From positions 1-61,849 of the forward strand of contig NZ_KB905577.1 in the NCBI RefSeq assembly GCF_000380965.1: DNA of 61,849 nucleotides, given 5' to 3'. Both the position numbers and the translations under genes were made by a program. Below are positions 41,396 to 50,018 of the stretch, in pieces. Source of the stretch: Paenibacillus ginsengihumi DSM 21568. GTDB lineage: Bacteria > Bacillota > Bacilli > Paenibacillales > NBRC-103111. Under the pieces are notes generated by a model. The model made no database searches. It was not told the DNA's origin and was given only the letters and a program-made list of their open reading frames with translations. Within the stretch, counting starts at the first letter, position 1; every line of letters begins with the position of its first letter.

Positions 41396-42202
41396 TCAGC
41401 CCCGGATCAGCTTCATGCGCAACTTGCTCGAAACAATCTCGATGAGCAGAATAAGGATCACCATGCCGATCAGAATAGCTCCGACCTGCTCCCATTTGTA
41501 GCTTCGCATGGCGAAAATCAGCGGCGCTCCGATCCCCCCGGCCGCTACCAGACCGAGAATCGAAGCCTCGCGCATGTTCATGTCGAAACGATAAATGATG
41601 ATCGACAAAAACACGGCCGACAGCTGGGGAACGATGCCGTAGCGGATGTTCTCCAGCGTGCTGCAGCCGATGGACGTCATCGACTCCAGCACGCGGGTGT
41701 CCAGCTCCTCGATCGCATCGACGTACAGCTTCGCCAGCATCCCGATCGACGTCAGGCCGATCGTCAGCACGCCGGCGAACGGCCCCGGCCCCGTGACGCG
41801 GATCAGCATCAGACCGTACACGAGGGCAGGCACGGTGCGGATGACGATCAACGCGAGCCGGGTCAGCCAGGCCACAGGCTTCGGCACGATGTTCGATGCC
41901 GCCAGGAAGGCTAGCGGCACGGCCAATACAGCCCCGACGAGCGTGCCCAGAAAGGCGATGGCCAGCGTCTCCAGCAGCAAATACCCGACGCTTTGCTCGG
42001 AGAAGCCCAGCAGCAGCCCGGTATCCGGACGAATAATGCCCTGGAAGATCGTCCACGCAATCGTCAGTCCGCTGGGGTCGATGTCCTTCAAGTCGAAGGC
42101 GGTGAACGACCATATCGCAAGAAGAAGAACGATCGCCGCAACCGTCAGGATGTAGCGATGGCGGCGAGGCGCAGCGAGAAGCTGCTTTTCGAGCGGTGTC
42201 AT
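41396..42202 (-). CDS. phnE: Phosphonate-type ABC transporter permease (PhnE, second copy)
   Basis: A 268-residue permease with six predicted helices. PhnE landmarks are LLLETLAIAFLGTLVGAVLA, NIVPKPVAWLTRLALIVIRT, VPALVYGLMLIRVTGPGPFAG and MREASILGLVAAGGIG. AGGAG lies 11 nt before ATG 42202. It is last in a four-gene phnD-phnC-phnE-phnE order, typical of phosphonate or phosphite importers in Bacillota. Confidence 0.9.
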   Translation of the reverse strand: MTPLEKQLLAAPRRHRYILTVAAIVLLLAIWSFTAFDLKDIDPSGLTIAWTIFQGIIRPDTGLLLGFSEQSVGYLLLETLAIAFLGTLVGAVLAVPLAFLAASNIVPKPVAWLTRLALIVIRTVPALVYGLMLIRVTGPGPFAGVLTIGLTSIGMLAKLYVDAIEELDTRVLESMTSIGCSTLENIRYGIVPQLSAVFLSIIIYRFDMNMREASILGLVAAGGIGAPLIFAMRSYKWEQVGAILIGMVILILLIEIVSSKLRMKLIRG

Positions 42203-42218
42203 AGGTCGCGCTTCTCCT

Positions 42219-43043
42219 TTAAATGAGCTTTTTTCGGAAATGCTCGCTGACCGTTTCAATGAGATAGACGGTGACGATGAGGGCCACGATGATCATGCCG
42301 ACGCGGGGGTAATCGCGCCATGCCAGATTTTCGTTGATCAGCAGGCCGATGCCCCCTGCTCCCACATAACCGAGAATGGCCGCATAACGGACATTTCCTT
42401 CAAAACAAAACAGCGATGTCGATATGTAGCCGGGCAGCACCTGCGGCAGCACCGCAAAGCGAAACGCCTGCATGCGGGTCATGCCGAGCGATTCCATCGC
42501 TTCGAAGGGCCCCATGTCGGCGTTCTCGATCTGCTCGCAGAGCAGTTTCCCGACATACGACAACGTAAACAGCATGATCGCGGCGGTGCCCGCCAGCGGG
42601 CCGAGTCCGAAGACGAACGTCGCGATCAAGGCCGTGACGAGCGTAGGCAGCGTTCTCAGCAGGCTGAGCGCCGCTTTGCCGGCCGCCGCAACCGGCTTGC
42701 TGCGGACGATATTGGAGGCGGCCATGACCGCAGCCGGGAGAGCAAGCAGCGCTCCGGCAATCGAGCCGAGCAAGGACATCTTGACGGTGTCGAGCAGCGG
42801 CGGCCACAGCTGTCCCAGGCTGCTCCAATCCGGCGGCAGCATATCGGAAACGATGACCCAGAACTGATCGATTCGGCCGATCAACGTTTGCAGCCGGAAA
42901 TCCGTAAAATAGACGGATGCGATCGTACAAAGCGCGAGTCCCGCACCAATGAGCGGTATCCGGCTTCTTTTCTCCATAACGGCCTTGCCGTTCGGCAGCG
43001 CGATTCGCTTTGGCGGAAACAGCCTGTCAAGCATAGGCCGCAC
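42219..43043 (-). CDS. phnE: Phosphonate-type ABC transporter permease (PhnE, first copy)
   Basis: A 274-residue permease. Family motifs are LLDTVKMSLLGSIAGALLAL, LLRTLPTLVTALIATFVFGLGPLAG, AMESLGMTRMQAFRFAVLPQ and the C-terminal YAAILGYVGAGGIGLLINEN. The start is GTG 43043 or ATG 43034; both have weak ribosome-binding sites and both overlap or abut the phnC end, consistent with coupling. It pairs with the second PhnE to form a heterodimeric channel. Confidence 0.9.
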   Translation of the reverse strand: MRPMLDRLFPPKRIALPNGKAVMEKRSRIPLIGAGLALCTIASVYFTDFRLQTLIGRIDQFWVIVSDMLPPDWSSLGQLWPPLLDTVKMSLLGSIAGALLALPAAVMAASNIVRSKPVAAAGKAALSLLRTLPTLVTALIATFVFGLGPLAGTAAIMLFTLSYVGKLLCEQIENADMGPFEAMESLGMTRMQAFRFAVLPQVLPGYISTSLFCFEGNVRYAAILGYVGAGGIGLLINENLAWRDYPRVGMIIVALIVTVYLIETVSEHFRKKLI

Positions 43044-43806
43044 TCGCTTCCCAGGAGCTCTCCGCTTCCCACTCGCCGCCGTAAATATGCCGAAGCATCT
43101 CGGCTGTCACCTGCGAGGACGGGCCGTCAAAGACAATCTCTCCTTTGCGAACTCCGAGAATGCGGTCCGCATATTCCAATGCAATGTCCACATGGTGAAT
43201 GTTCATGATGACCGAAATGTTCATCTGCTTGTTGATGTTCCTGAAATCGTCCATCACGGCTCGCGCCGTTACGGGATCGAGGGAGGCGATCGGCTCGTCG
43301 GCCAAAATAATGTCGGGCTGCTGGGCCAGCGTCCTCGCCAAGGCGACGCGCTGCTGCTGGCCCCCGGACAGCTGGTCCACGCGGGTATACGCCTTGTCGA
43401 GAATGCCGACCTTGTCGAGCGCCTCGAGCGCTTTTATTTTCTGTTCTCGCGTAAACATGCCGGTCAGCTTGCGCCACATCGGAAGCTCGGGCACGAACGA
43501 CACCAGCACATTGTTGATGACGGTCGTCCGGGTAACCAGGTTGAACGATTGGAAGATCATGCCGATTCTTCTGCGGAATTGGCGAATCTGCTTTCCTTTC
43601 AGCTTGGCGATGTCGACGTTATCGACGAGCAGCTTGCCCTCCGTCAGCTCGTGCATGCGGTTAATGCAGCGAATCAGCGTCGATTTGCCGGCCCCCGACA
43701 GACCGATGACCGCCACGAATTCGCCCTGCTTGATCGTCAGATTGACGTTGCGCAGGGCGGTCGTGCCGCCCGCGTACGTTTTGGACGCCTGAATAAACTG
43801 GATCAT
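43027..43806 (-). CDS. phnC: Phosphonate-type ABC transporter ATP-binding protein
   Basis: A 259-residue ATPase of the PhnC branch: Walker A AVIGLSGAGKSTLIRCINRM, Q-loop MIFQSFNLVTRTTVINNVL, signature DQLSGGQQQRVALARTL, Walker B IILADEPIASLDP and the PhnC-specific MNIHHVDIALEYADRI. It overlaps the following permease gene. Confidence 0.93.
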   Translation of the reverse strand: MIQFIQASKTYAGGTTALRNVNLTIKQGEFVAVIGLSGAGKSTLIRCINRMHELTEGKLLVDNVDIAKLKGKQIRQFRRRIGMIFQSFNLVTRTTVINNVLVSFVPELPMWRKLTGMFTREQKIKALEALDKVGILDKAYTRVDQLSGGQQQRVALARTLAQQPDIILADEPIASLDPVTARAVMDDFRNINKQMNISVIMNIHHVDIALEYADRILGVRKGEIVFDGPSSQVTAEMLRHIYGGEWEAESSWEASAAYA

Positions 43807-43844
43807 ATCCGCTCACTCATCTCTTTTCGCCTTGGCATCGTCGG

Positions 43845-44948
43845 TTATTTTTTCAAGCTGCGAAGCAGCTCCTGCGCTTTGCGCTCGCCGTCGTAATCGG
43901 AGGCTTGGGCGACCTGGTACCCTTCGTGGGAATAAATCGCGATCACGCCCTTGCCCTCTTCGGTCTTGGCTATCGCGATGAACGCTTCCTGCAGCGCCTT
44001 CTTCAGCTCGTCCGTCATGACGGCACTGTTCTTGCTGACGCTGACCGTATCGTTGTAGATCGGCTGCGTCACGCCGATGACGTTCGTTTCGTCCCAGATG
44101 GATGCCTTCCGGCCGTATTTGGCCGTCCAGTTCGCTTCGTTGTCTCTTCTCGCATCGGCGAAAGCGACGACGATGTCGACCTGCCCTGCCGCCAGCCGGG
44201 CGAACGAGCTGCCGTAGGAGTCGGACTGGGAGACGTGAGCCAGATCGGTCAAGCCTTTGCCGTACTTATCCTGCAGCCACAACGACGGATAAATGTAGCC
44301 GGCAGGCGAAGAGGACGACATGACCGCCCAGTTGGCGCTGTTCAAATCTTCCCAGGTCAGCTCCTGGCCTTCGTTGACTTTCCTGGCGAGCTCCTGGCCT
44401 TTGGCCGAAGGGCCTGCGATGAGCAAGGCACGGTAGTAGGTCGCCTGCTTGTCGTCCACGCCTTGGGTCGGCTTGTTGTCGTTCCAGTCCTTCGGATGAT
44501 CCGAATCGATGGACAGCGCTTTGCGGGTGGCGGTCAGAATGACGTCCGCTTCGTTGCTGTAGAGCGCATAGGTGCCGCCGGGAATGAGGCCGATATCCGC
44601 CGTGCCTGCGCCCAGCGCTTCGCCGACCGCCTCGTACGTCGTGCCGACGCTGATCTCGACATTGCCGACCTGGTAGCCCTGCGAGCCCAGCTGCTTGATG
44701 AGCAGCTCTTTGAGCGGCGCCGTCTTCGTAATAATTTCGTCCGGGTCCTTCGAGGGCACGAAGCTGACGCGCAAGGTTTGGATTTCCTTCTTCTCCGGAG
44801 CCGCCTGCGTCTGAGGCGCGTTGCCCGCTTCCGACGTCCCGGACGGCGAGCCGCCGCTCGAAGCGGCATTGCCGCCGGTTCCGCAGCCTGCAACGAACGC
44901 GATAACAAGCGCGAAAGCGATCATGAACAGCGATTGGATCTTCTTCAC
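43845..44948 (-). CDS. phnD: Phosphonate-type solute-binding lipoprotein
   Basis: A 367-residue lipoprotein. Signal peptide KKIQSLFMIAFALVIAFVAGC has lipobox FVAGC; a Gly/Ser/Ala-rich linker follows. The PhnD-type domain has LRVSFVPSKDPDEII, GTTYEAVGEALGAGTADIG, SPAGYIYPSLWL and QVDIVVAFADARRDNE. GTG 44948 is preferred over ATG 44969 because it starts directly at the signal peptide with GGGGGA 7 nt upstream. The ligand is phosphonate, phosphite or a related oxyanion. A repeat C element lies in its 5' region. Confidence 0.88.
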   Translation of the reverse strand: MKKIQSLFMIAFALVIAFVAGCGTGGNAASSGGSPSGTSEAGNAPQTQAAPEKKEIQTLRVSFVPSKDPDEIITKTAPLKELLIKQLGSQGYQVGNVEISVGTTYEAVGEALGAGTADIGLIPGGTYALYSNEADVILTATRKALSIDSDHPKDWNDNKPTQGVDDKQATYYRALLIAGPSAKGQELARKVNEGQELTWEDLNSANWAVMSSSSPAGYIYPSLWLQDKYGKGLTDLAHVSQSDSYGSSFARLAAGQVDIVVAFADARRDNEANWTAKYGRKASIWDETNVIGVTQPIYNDTVSVSKNSAVMTDELKKALQEAFIAIAKTEEGKGVIAIYSHEGYQVAQASDYDGERKAQELLRSLKK

Positions 44949-44978
44949 TTGCACATCCCCCACTCCCATTTGATAAAA

Positions 44979-45042
44979 TGGCGACGAGTCATTCCTTCGT
45001 CATCGGTCGCCACCTGTCGCAATTGGCAGTCAGATGCCGAAT
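44979..45042 (-). repeat. Dispersed hairpin repeat C, copy 4, in the phnD leader
   Basis: On the minus strand GGTGGCGACCGATGACGAAG matches the core of the other copies near 18500 and 24690. The segment also forms TGGCGAC/GTCGCCA arms. It lies 30-95 bp upstream of phnD in the same orientation, after a minimal reading frame ATG-ATG-AGG-AGG-TAA with its own AGGAG. Confidence 0.55.
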
Positions 45043-45238
45043 TACCTCCTCATCATAAATCTCCTATATTATCTCAAAGTTAATAGATTGTTTTCGGGAT
45101 GTAAAAAAATTGCATAGGAAAAACGTTTATCGATGCCTATGCAAGGATGAGCGACCGCGGCTTAGCGGTTGTTTTTCTTGGTACAGAAAGTCGCACTCCG
45201 CCTTAACCCTTTCGCGAAGTTTAACTTTCTGTAGCGAT
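45043..45238. other. phnD upstream region
   Basis: Minus-strand promoter-like sequence GATAATATAG lies near 45063-45075. A plus-strand hairpin ACCGC-GGCTTA-GCGGT followed by TTTTTC lies at about 45156-45178. No gene is supported. Confidence 0.35.
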
Positions 45239-45273
45239 AAAAAAACAGCCGGGAGCGACTGCTCGCCCGGCTG
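45239..45273 (-). terminator. Terminator of the alpha/beta hydrolase gene
   Basis: Minus-strand CAGCCGGGC-GAGCAGTCGCT-CCCGGCTG hairpin followed by seven T residues. It lies about 160 bp after the hydrolase stop codon. Confidence 0.75.
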
Positions 45274-45431
45274 AAACGATCGCTTGGTATGATGATTCGC
45301 CGCAACGGATATCCACTTTTCTCCAATCCCCTGCCCCTGGCGCCTCGACATACCGCCCTTCGCAGCTTCGTAAGCGGAATGCCCATTCCCATCGATCACG
45401 GCACGCGCGAAGAATCTGCTTGTCATCGGGG

Positions 45432-46214
45432 CTATCCGACAAATTGCCTCAACAGCTCGTTAAACTTTCCGCGTTCTTCCAAGAACAGGCCGTGGCCGCT
45501 GTAATGAAACGGAACGAGCATGGAATTTCTGATTTGCCGATTCAGCTCCTGCGCTTGGGAGAACGGAATCACTTGATCGTGAATGCCGTGAACGATTAAT
45601 GTAGGCACGGCGATTTTGGGCAGATCCGCATCCAGCTTCTCATCCCTTAACATCGCGGCAATGGCCGCAGTTGACCAGCCAGCCGCCTGCAGCCCCATTT
45701 GGAAAAACCAATCCGAGAACGGAGGGCTGATATATTGAAAGAAAAAGCTCTCCGTCACTTCCCTCATCATTTTAGGACGGTCGTTAAGCGCTTCATGAAT
45801 AAAATGATTCGCTGTTTCCGCTGTAAAACCGACAGGAGCGGCGGCGGCGATCAGCACGAGCTTCGTAACGCCGTAACCGCTGTGACGGGAAACATAGCGA
45901 ATAGCGATCGATCCGCCCGTAGAGTGGCCGACGAGCGTAAAATCGCGCAGCTGCAGCGCAGCGACGACGGCGCGCACATCGTCCGCCAACCGGTCATAAC
46001 GATAGCCGTCGATCGGCTTATCCGATTGGCCAAACCCCCTCCAATCGATGCCAATGCAGCGGTATCCCTTGGCCGCAAGAACATCGAACTGGTACTCAAA
46101 CTGTGTATGGCTGAGCGGCCAGCCGTGCAAAAAAACGATCGTTTTGCTGCCCCTCGGATTGACATCCTCCACATACAAATGAACGCCCTGCTCCACTTGC
46201 ACACGGTATCCCAC
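45432..46214 (-). CDS. Alpha/beta hydrolase
   Basis: A 260-residue alpha/beta hydrolase of the haloperoxidase/esterase-like group. The oxyanion-hole region is TIVFLHGWPLSHTQFEYQ, the nucleophile elbow is LVGHSTGGS (Ser), the acid is in IVHGIHDQVIPF (Asp) and the His is in HYSGHGLFLEE. GTG 46214 (VGYRVQVEQGVHLYVEDVN) is favoured by AGGTG 6 nt upstream and by the usual N-terminus of relatives. Upstream starts at 46259 or 46253 lack a site. Substrate unknown. Confidence 0.87.
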   Translation of the reverse strand: MGYRVQVEQGVHLYVEDVNPRGSKTIVFLHGWPLSHTQFEYQFDVLAAKGYRCIGIDWRGFGQSDKPIDGYRYDRLADDVRAVVAALQLRDFTLVGHSTGGSIAIRYVSRHSGYGVTKLVLIAAAAPVGFTAETANHFIHEALNDRPKMMREVTESFFFQYISPPFSDWFFQMGLQAAGWSTAAIAAMLRDEKLDADLPKIAVPTLIVHGIHDQVIPFSQAQELNRQIRNSMLVPFHYSGHGLFLEERGKFNELLRQFVG

Positions 46215-46429
46215 ACCGATCACCTGCCTTGCGAAGTATCTTACAAACAGCATACTCACTTAGGCCGGCATGGGTGAATACCTAGCCTTGTCTCTGTGTT
46301 CATTCGCTTTTCCTGATTCCAGTCGTCAAGGCAGAAATACGTAAGGCAGAGGCGAACGATTCGCTTCTCTTGCCGCATGCTGCGCCCGCCAAGCCGGGCT
46401 GATGATACGGCTGCCCGATGCCATGCGGC

Positions 46430-47248
46430 TTATCCGGCGATTTGCGCCGATTTGAACGTGCCGTTCGTATGTCCGCTCACGATAATCGCGTGTCCCCCGA
46501 ATAGATCGCCGTCGTCGAAATACACTTCAAAATCTCCCTCGGGATTTACGCTGATGCTGCTAAATGCCATCAGCTTAACGAACATTTCCTCGGTGATCTC
46601 GTCGATCCCGGCTTCATCATCGTCCGGCAGCCACTCGTTGGCCAGCTCGACCAGCTTCTCCGCAGCGTACGCCCGCATTCGCGCATCCCACTCCGTCTGA
46701 TTCCGAATAAGCTCGTATGCCGTCTCCAGAGAAGCCTTCATTTTCCCTTCGTCTTCATCCCAGTCAAAATAGAGCGTGCCTTCCTGATCGCCCCAGACGA
46801 TATCCTTCTCGAACGTTTTGACCGTCTTGTTCAGCTCAAAGGTTCCCAATAGCTCGTCCTCGTAATACACCGGCTGCAGCGCTTCCTGCAAAATCCTTTC
46901 CATTTCGTCGTCCCGATAGGCCGCGTCCACTACCTTGACCAGCATCATTTCCTTGTGCTGCACTCCTCTGCGCACCTCAAGACGTACAACCGTATTCGCT
47001 GCCAAAATATTCCTCGTCTTCTGCCATTCTTTATCGTCGGCGACCCATTGCAGCCGCAGCGCTTCCTGAACGGCAGAACCGCCGCCGCCCAGCTCTTTCC
47101 ACGCGATTAGCGGGATGAAAACCGTCCACAGGGCGCTGCTGCCCGCTCTTCCCGCGCCGATCCCGGCTGGTCCGGTAACCGCCGCAATTTCTACCACTTC
47201 ATCCGCGAAGCGGCTTTCAAATGCCTGGATTTCATCGGCTTTTCCCAT
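46430..47248 (-). CDS. DUF2262 domain protein
   Basis: A 272-residue protein. The C-terminal half (about residues 130-272; LLGTFELNKTVKTFEKDI, LYFDWDEDEGKMKASLETAY, YFDDGDLFGGHAIIVSGHTN) matches the DUF2262 pattern of acidic proteins, some of which have been proposed to act as immunity proteins. The N-terminal part (about 1-125) is not assigned. It follows another small acidic protein gene by 5 bp, so both form an operon. No toxin gene is recognisable nearby. Confidence 0.75.
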   Translation of the reverse strand: MGKADEIQAFESRFADEVVEIAAVTGPAGIGAGRAGSSALWTVFIPLIAWKELGGGGSAVQEALRLQWVADDKEWQKTRNILAANTVVRLEVRRGVQHKEMMLVKVVDAAYRDDEMERILQEALQPVYYEDELLGTFELNKTVKTFEKDIVWGDQEGTLYFDWDEDEGKMKASLETAYELIRNQTEWDARMRAYAAEKLVELANEWLPDDDEAGIDEITEEMFVKLMAFSSISVNPEGDFEVYFDDGDLFGGHAIIVSGHTNGTFKSAQIAG

Positions 47249-47253
47249 GCTGC

Positions 47254-47613
47254 TTACCCCCAGGATAATATCGTTCGGAATTGATAACCGGTCCGATGGT
47301 CAATATGAACCTCGCCATAATGCACGGTTACGCCTAACCGCTCCGCCAGCCAAGAGCCGACCGCTTCTATGTCCATCTCCGGATGGCGTACGATCAGAAT
47401 GACCGGGCAGTCGTAACAGCCTTGTTCCCAGTCATGCTCCCGCGACAAATTGGCATAACAGCCGCTGTCCACCGTATCGGCAGCACCCGTTTCGTACCAT
47501 TCCCACGTATCCTCGTAATCGCGATCCGATTCATCGAATGGCAGGATCGGTTGCAGCTTCGCGACGACGTCGCTTAATTCCTTTTCGATATAAAACCAAA
47601 ACTTCCTTTCCAC
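47254..47613 (-). CDS. Small acidic hypothetical protein
   Basis: A 119-residue protein starting VERKFWFYIEKELSDVVAK with Trp/Tyr-rich motifs (EDTWEWYETGAAD, HYGEVHIDHRTGYQF). No family was recognised; the composition recalls polyimmunity-type proteins. GTG 47613 is preferred, with AAGGAGG upstream; TTG 47640 opens the frame. Operon partner of the DUF2262 gene 5 bp downstream. Confidence 0.7.
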   Translation of the reverse strand: MERKFWFYIEKELSDVVAKLQPILPFDESDRDYEDTWEWYETGAADTVDSGCYANLSREHDWEQGCYDCPVILIVRHPEMDIEAVGSWLAERLGVTVHYGEVHIDHRTGYQFRTILSWG

Positions 47614-47650
47614 TCCGACTCTCTCCTCCTTCCCGGCCAAAGGTCAAAGC

Positions 47651-47681
47651 AAAAAAACCTCTGCTTTGCCTTCAGCAGAGG
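47651..47681 (-). terminator. Terminator of the GH43 gene
   Basis: Minus-strand CCTCTGC-TGAAGGCAAA-GCAGAGG hairpin followed by seven T residues, about 90 bp after the GH43 stop and just before the next small gene. Confidence 0.8.
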
Positions 47682-47771
47682 CTGCAACGAGCATTGCCTA
47701 TCGCTCAGCCCGTTTCCATTATATCCTGTACAAGACCTTGGATAAAGCATTTTAGCCTGGAATAGCCGGCA

Positions 47772-48782
47772 TCATCTCTTGATCGACTGCATGACTTCAT
47801 CCTGTTTATAAGGGTCAATCGTTTGAATCGTCCCGTCGCTGTTATAGGTCAGCTCGGTATATTTGATGCAGCGCTTGTGGTTAACGCCTCCCGATAAGGA
47901 GCTGTCATGATAAAACAAATACCATTTATCCTCCACCTGAACGATCGAATGATGCGTAGTCCAGCCGATGACGGGGGTCAGGATCGTGCCTTTGAACACA
48001 AACGGGCCTTTGGGATGCTCGCTGATCGCATAAACCAGGCAGTGCGTCGTGCCGGTCGAGTAGGAAAGATAGTAATAGCCGTTATATTTATGAAGCCACG
48101 GGCCTTCAAAAAAGCGCTTATCCTCTTCGGAAGCAAGGATCGGTCTGCCATCTTCGCCCACAATCGAAACTTCCTGAGGCGTTTCTTTGAAAGTGAGCAT
48201 ATCATCGGATAATTCAGCCACTCTCGGTCCGAGCGCCGGCTCATGCGGCGCAGGCCCTTCCGCATTCGGGTCGTACGTCCCCGTCTGCCATTTCTCCAGC
48301 TGCCCTCCCCACAGACCGCCAAAATAAATGTACGCCTTGTTATCGTCGTCGATGAATACGGCAGGGTCGATGCTGAAGCTTCCGGGAATATAATGCTCCT
48401 GAGCCGCAAAAGGGCCGTAAGGCCTGGAGCTGGTCGCTACGCCCAGTCTGAAAATCCCTTCCTTATCCTTCGCCGGGAAATACAAATAGTAAGTATCGTT
48501 TTTATAAGCGGCATCCGGAGCCCACAACTGCTTGCTCGCCCACGGAATATCTCTCAGATGCAGCGCTTCGCCGTGATCGATGCAGGGAGCATGAATATGG
48601 TCCATGGACAGAACATGATAATCTTCCATGATATATTGATCGCCGTTATCGTTGGAAGGTCCGTCATGATCCAGGTCGTGCGAAGGATAGATGTAAATTT
48701 TCCCGTCAAATACATGGGCGGACGGGTCTGCCGTATACATATGTGTGACTAAAGGCTCGTTAGGCTTGGCGATTTTCGTCAT
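47772..48782 (-). CDS. Family 43 glycoside hydrolase
   Basis: A 336-residue intracellular five-bladed beta-propeller glycosidase (GH43). The catalytic base Asp is in MYTADPSAHVFDGKIY, the pKa-modulating Asp in SFSIDPAVFIDD and the acid Glu in KRFFEGPWLHKYNGYYY. No signal peptide was seen, so it likely acts on imported xylo- or arabino-oligosaccharides. ATG 48782 has AGGAG 9 nt upstream. Monocistronic. Beta-xylosidase versus arabinofuranosidase activity cannot be settled from sequence. Confidence 0.9.
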   Translation of the reverse strand: MTKIAKPNEPLVTHMYTADPSAHVFDGKIYIYPSHDLDHDGPSNDNGDQYIMEDYHVLSMDHIHAPCIDHGEALHLRDIPWASKQLWAPDAAYKNDTYYLYFPAKDKEGIFRLGVATSSRPYGPFAAQEHYIPGSFSIDPAVFIDDDNKAYIYFGGLWGGQLEKWQTGTYDPNAEGPAPHEPALGPRVAELSDDMLTFKETPQEVSIVGEDGRPILASEEDKRFFEGPWLHKYNGYYYLSYSTGTTHCLVYAISEHPKGPFVFKGTILTPVIGWTTHHSIVQVEDKWYLFYHDSSLSGGVNHKRCIKYTELTYNSDGTIQTIDPYKQDEVMQSIKR

Positions 48783-49026
48783 ATCCGATTTCTCCTTTTT
48801 ATTCCGAATTTCATGAGCCCGCTCGGCCCGGCCCGCTTCAGGCTTTCGCCCAACCGTGATGTCAATCAAGCCGATGAACACACATTTATTATAGAATTAA
48901 TGCGCTTTCAGTCTCTATAGAGGAACTCAATATTATTTGTAATTATTGAATATGTATAGATGACACATCCCCCGGCAACAGGCGGATGTGTCCTTTATGA
49001 AAGGCGTCAGCAGATTGGCTTGAGCG

Positions 49027-49491
49027 CTATAACGACGGCAACGGTCTAACAGGTACGCATATTTCGCACAAATGATTTTTTACCAACTCGCCAACGTATC
49101 TTTCCATCACAGGCCTCTTGTCCATCTGATATCCCTTGCGTTGCAAAGCCGGAAAACAATCTGCCCATGCTTTCTGCACGTCTTCTGCCGTATGCTTCAC
49201 CTTGAAAACAGCATATTCTCCCCCTGACATCATCCCTTCGCTGATTGCATCGTCAAGCACAACATCTTGCGAAATGACGATGCACGCATCGTACCTGCAT
49301 GTTTCAGGCGGCGTAGTTTCCGGGTTATCCTGTGGAATTCCGAATAGGATGGCCGATTCAGTGAGCAAATTTTTGCTTCTGGCCCATCCTTTTAGCTTCT
49401 CCATGGCCTGAATATTCGCGGGACCGTATGGACCGACTTGCCGCACATAAGCTATGCGGTATTGGGGCAGCGTTTCGATTGTCATTTCCAT
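49027..49491 (-). CDS. GyrI-like / AraC effector-binding domain protein
   Basis: A 154-residue standalone SOUL/GyrI-like domain: IETLPQYRIAYVRQVGPYGP at the N-terminus, CRYDACIVISQDV mid-domain, GEYAVFKVKHTAEDVQKAWA and RPVMERYV at the end. These bind small hydrophobic ligands or, in SbmC/GyrI, gyrase. No DNA-binding domain is attached. Role unknown. Confidence 0.85.
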   Translation of the reverse strand: MEMTIETLPQYRIAYVRQVGPYGPANIQAMEKLKGWARSKNLLTESAILFGIPQDNPETTPPETCRYDACIVISQDVVLDDAISEGMMSGGEYAVFKVKHTAEDVQKAWADCFPALQRKGYQMDKRPVMERYVGELVKNHLCEICVPVRPLPSL

Positions 49492-49608
49492 CGTTTCATG
49501 TTCCTTTCTCTAGTAATCGTTGATCCATTCCGAATGTAACATGTTATAAAATAATAATCATTAACTTTTTTTCATTCATCATCAGGCATAGCCTTAAAGC
49601 ACAAAATA

Positions 49609-49724
49609 TTGCATTTTTCGCAGGATTTGTCACTTCATGTGCATGGGGGTTCCTGGGGAGGGGCAGCGTTAACGCGGAGTTCGGGGGGCAATGCGAAGTT
49701 CGAACGCTAACGTGAAGTCAACTG
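49609..49724 (+). repeat. Composite repeat A2: half-palindrome, 34-bp conserved block and three 19-bp units
   Basis: Positions 49609-49642 match 6882-6915 at 30 of 34 bases. After a variable spacer come three 19-bp units at 49668, 49687 and 49706 of the same consensus as the array at 6931. The last unit ends at 49724, immediately next to the stop codon of a truncated, frameshifted gene. Confidence 0.8.
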
Positions 49725-50008
49725 CTAATTCTGTTTCAATGCTCTCAGCACAATCGGCTTCACGATATGCTTTTCCAGCTTTCGCTTCGTTCTGGCGATA
49801 TAGGCGAGGTCCAGGACAGCGTTGGCACGTACTCTGGGATCGGGGTGCTCCGACAATTTCGCGCATAGATCTTGCGCCGTTTACCAATGAGGATGGAACT
49901 GCCCGACCGATAAAGATAACAGGCCCATTCGTTCGGAGCTTCTCTCTGCAGGAACGCATCGGTTTCCTCATTCGGGCACTCTGGCAGCGGCGAATATTTT
50001 CTATTCAT
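49725..50008 (-). pseudogene. Frameshifted, truncated HEAT-repeat protein gene
   Basis: ATG 50008 has GGAGG 4 nt upstream and begins MNRKYSPLPECPNEETDAFL, a start known from small HEAT-repeat proteins. The frame is lost after about GSSILIG. The family sequence resumes in another frame as DLCAKLSEHPDPRVRANAVL, DLAYIARTKRKLEKHIVKPI and VLRALKQN, then stops at TAG 49727-49725. Relatives continue further. The break point coincides with the end of the composite repeat at 49724. It lies 10 bp downstream of the preceding gene, in an operon-like arrangement. Confidence 0.6.
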
Positions 50009-50018
50009 CGTCCCTCCA

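Noticed and set aside
44970..45240. Pho box before phnD
   Set aside because: No convincing TTAACA-type direct repeats at the required spacing were found, so phosphate control is not claimed.
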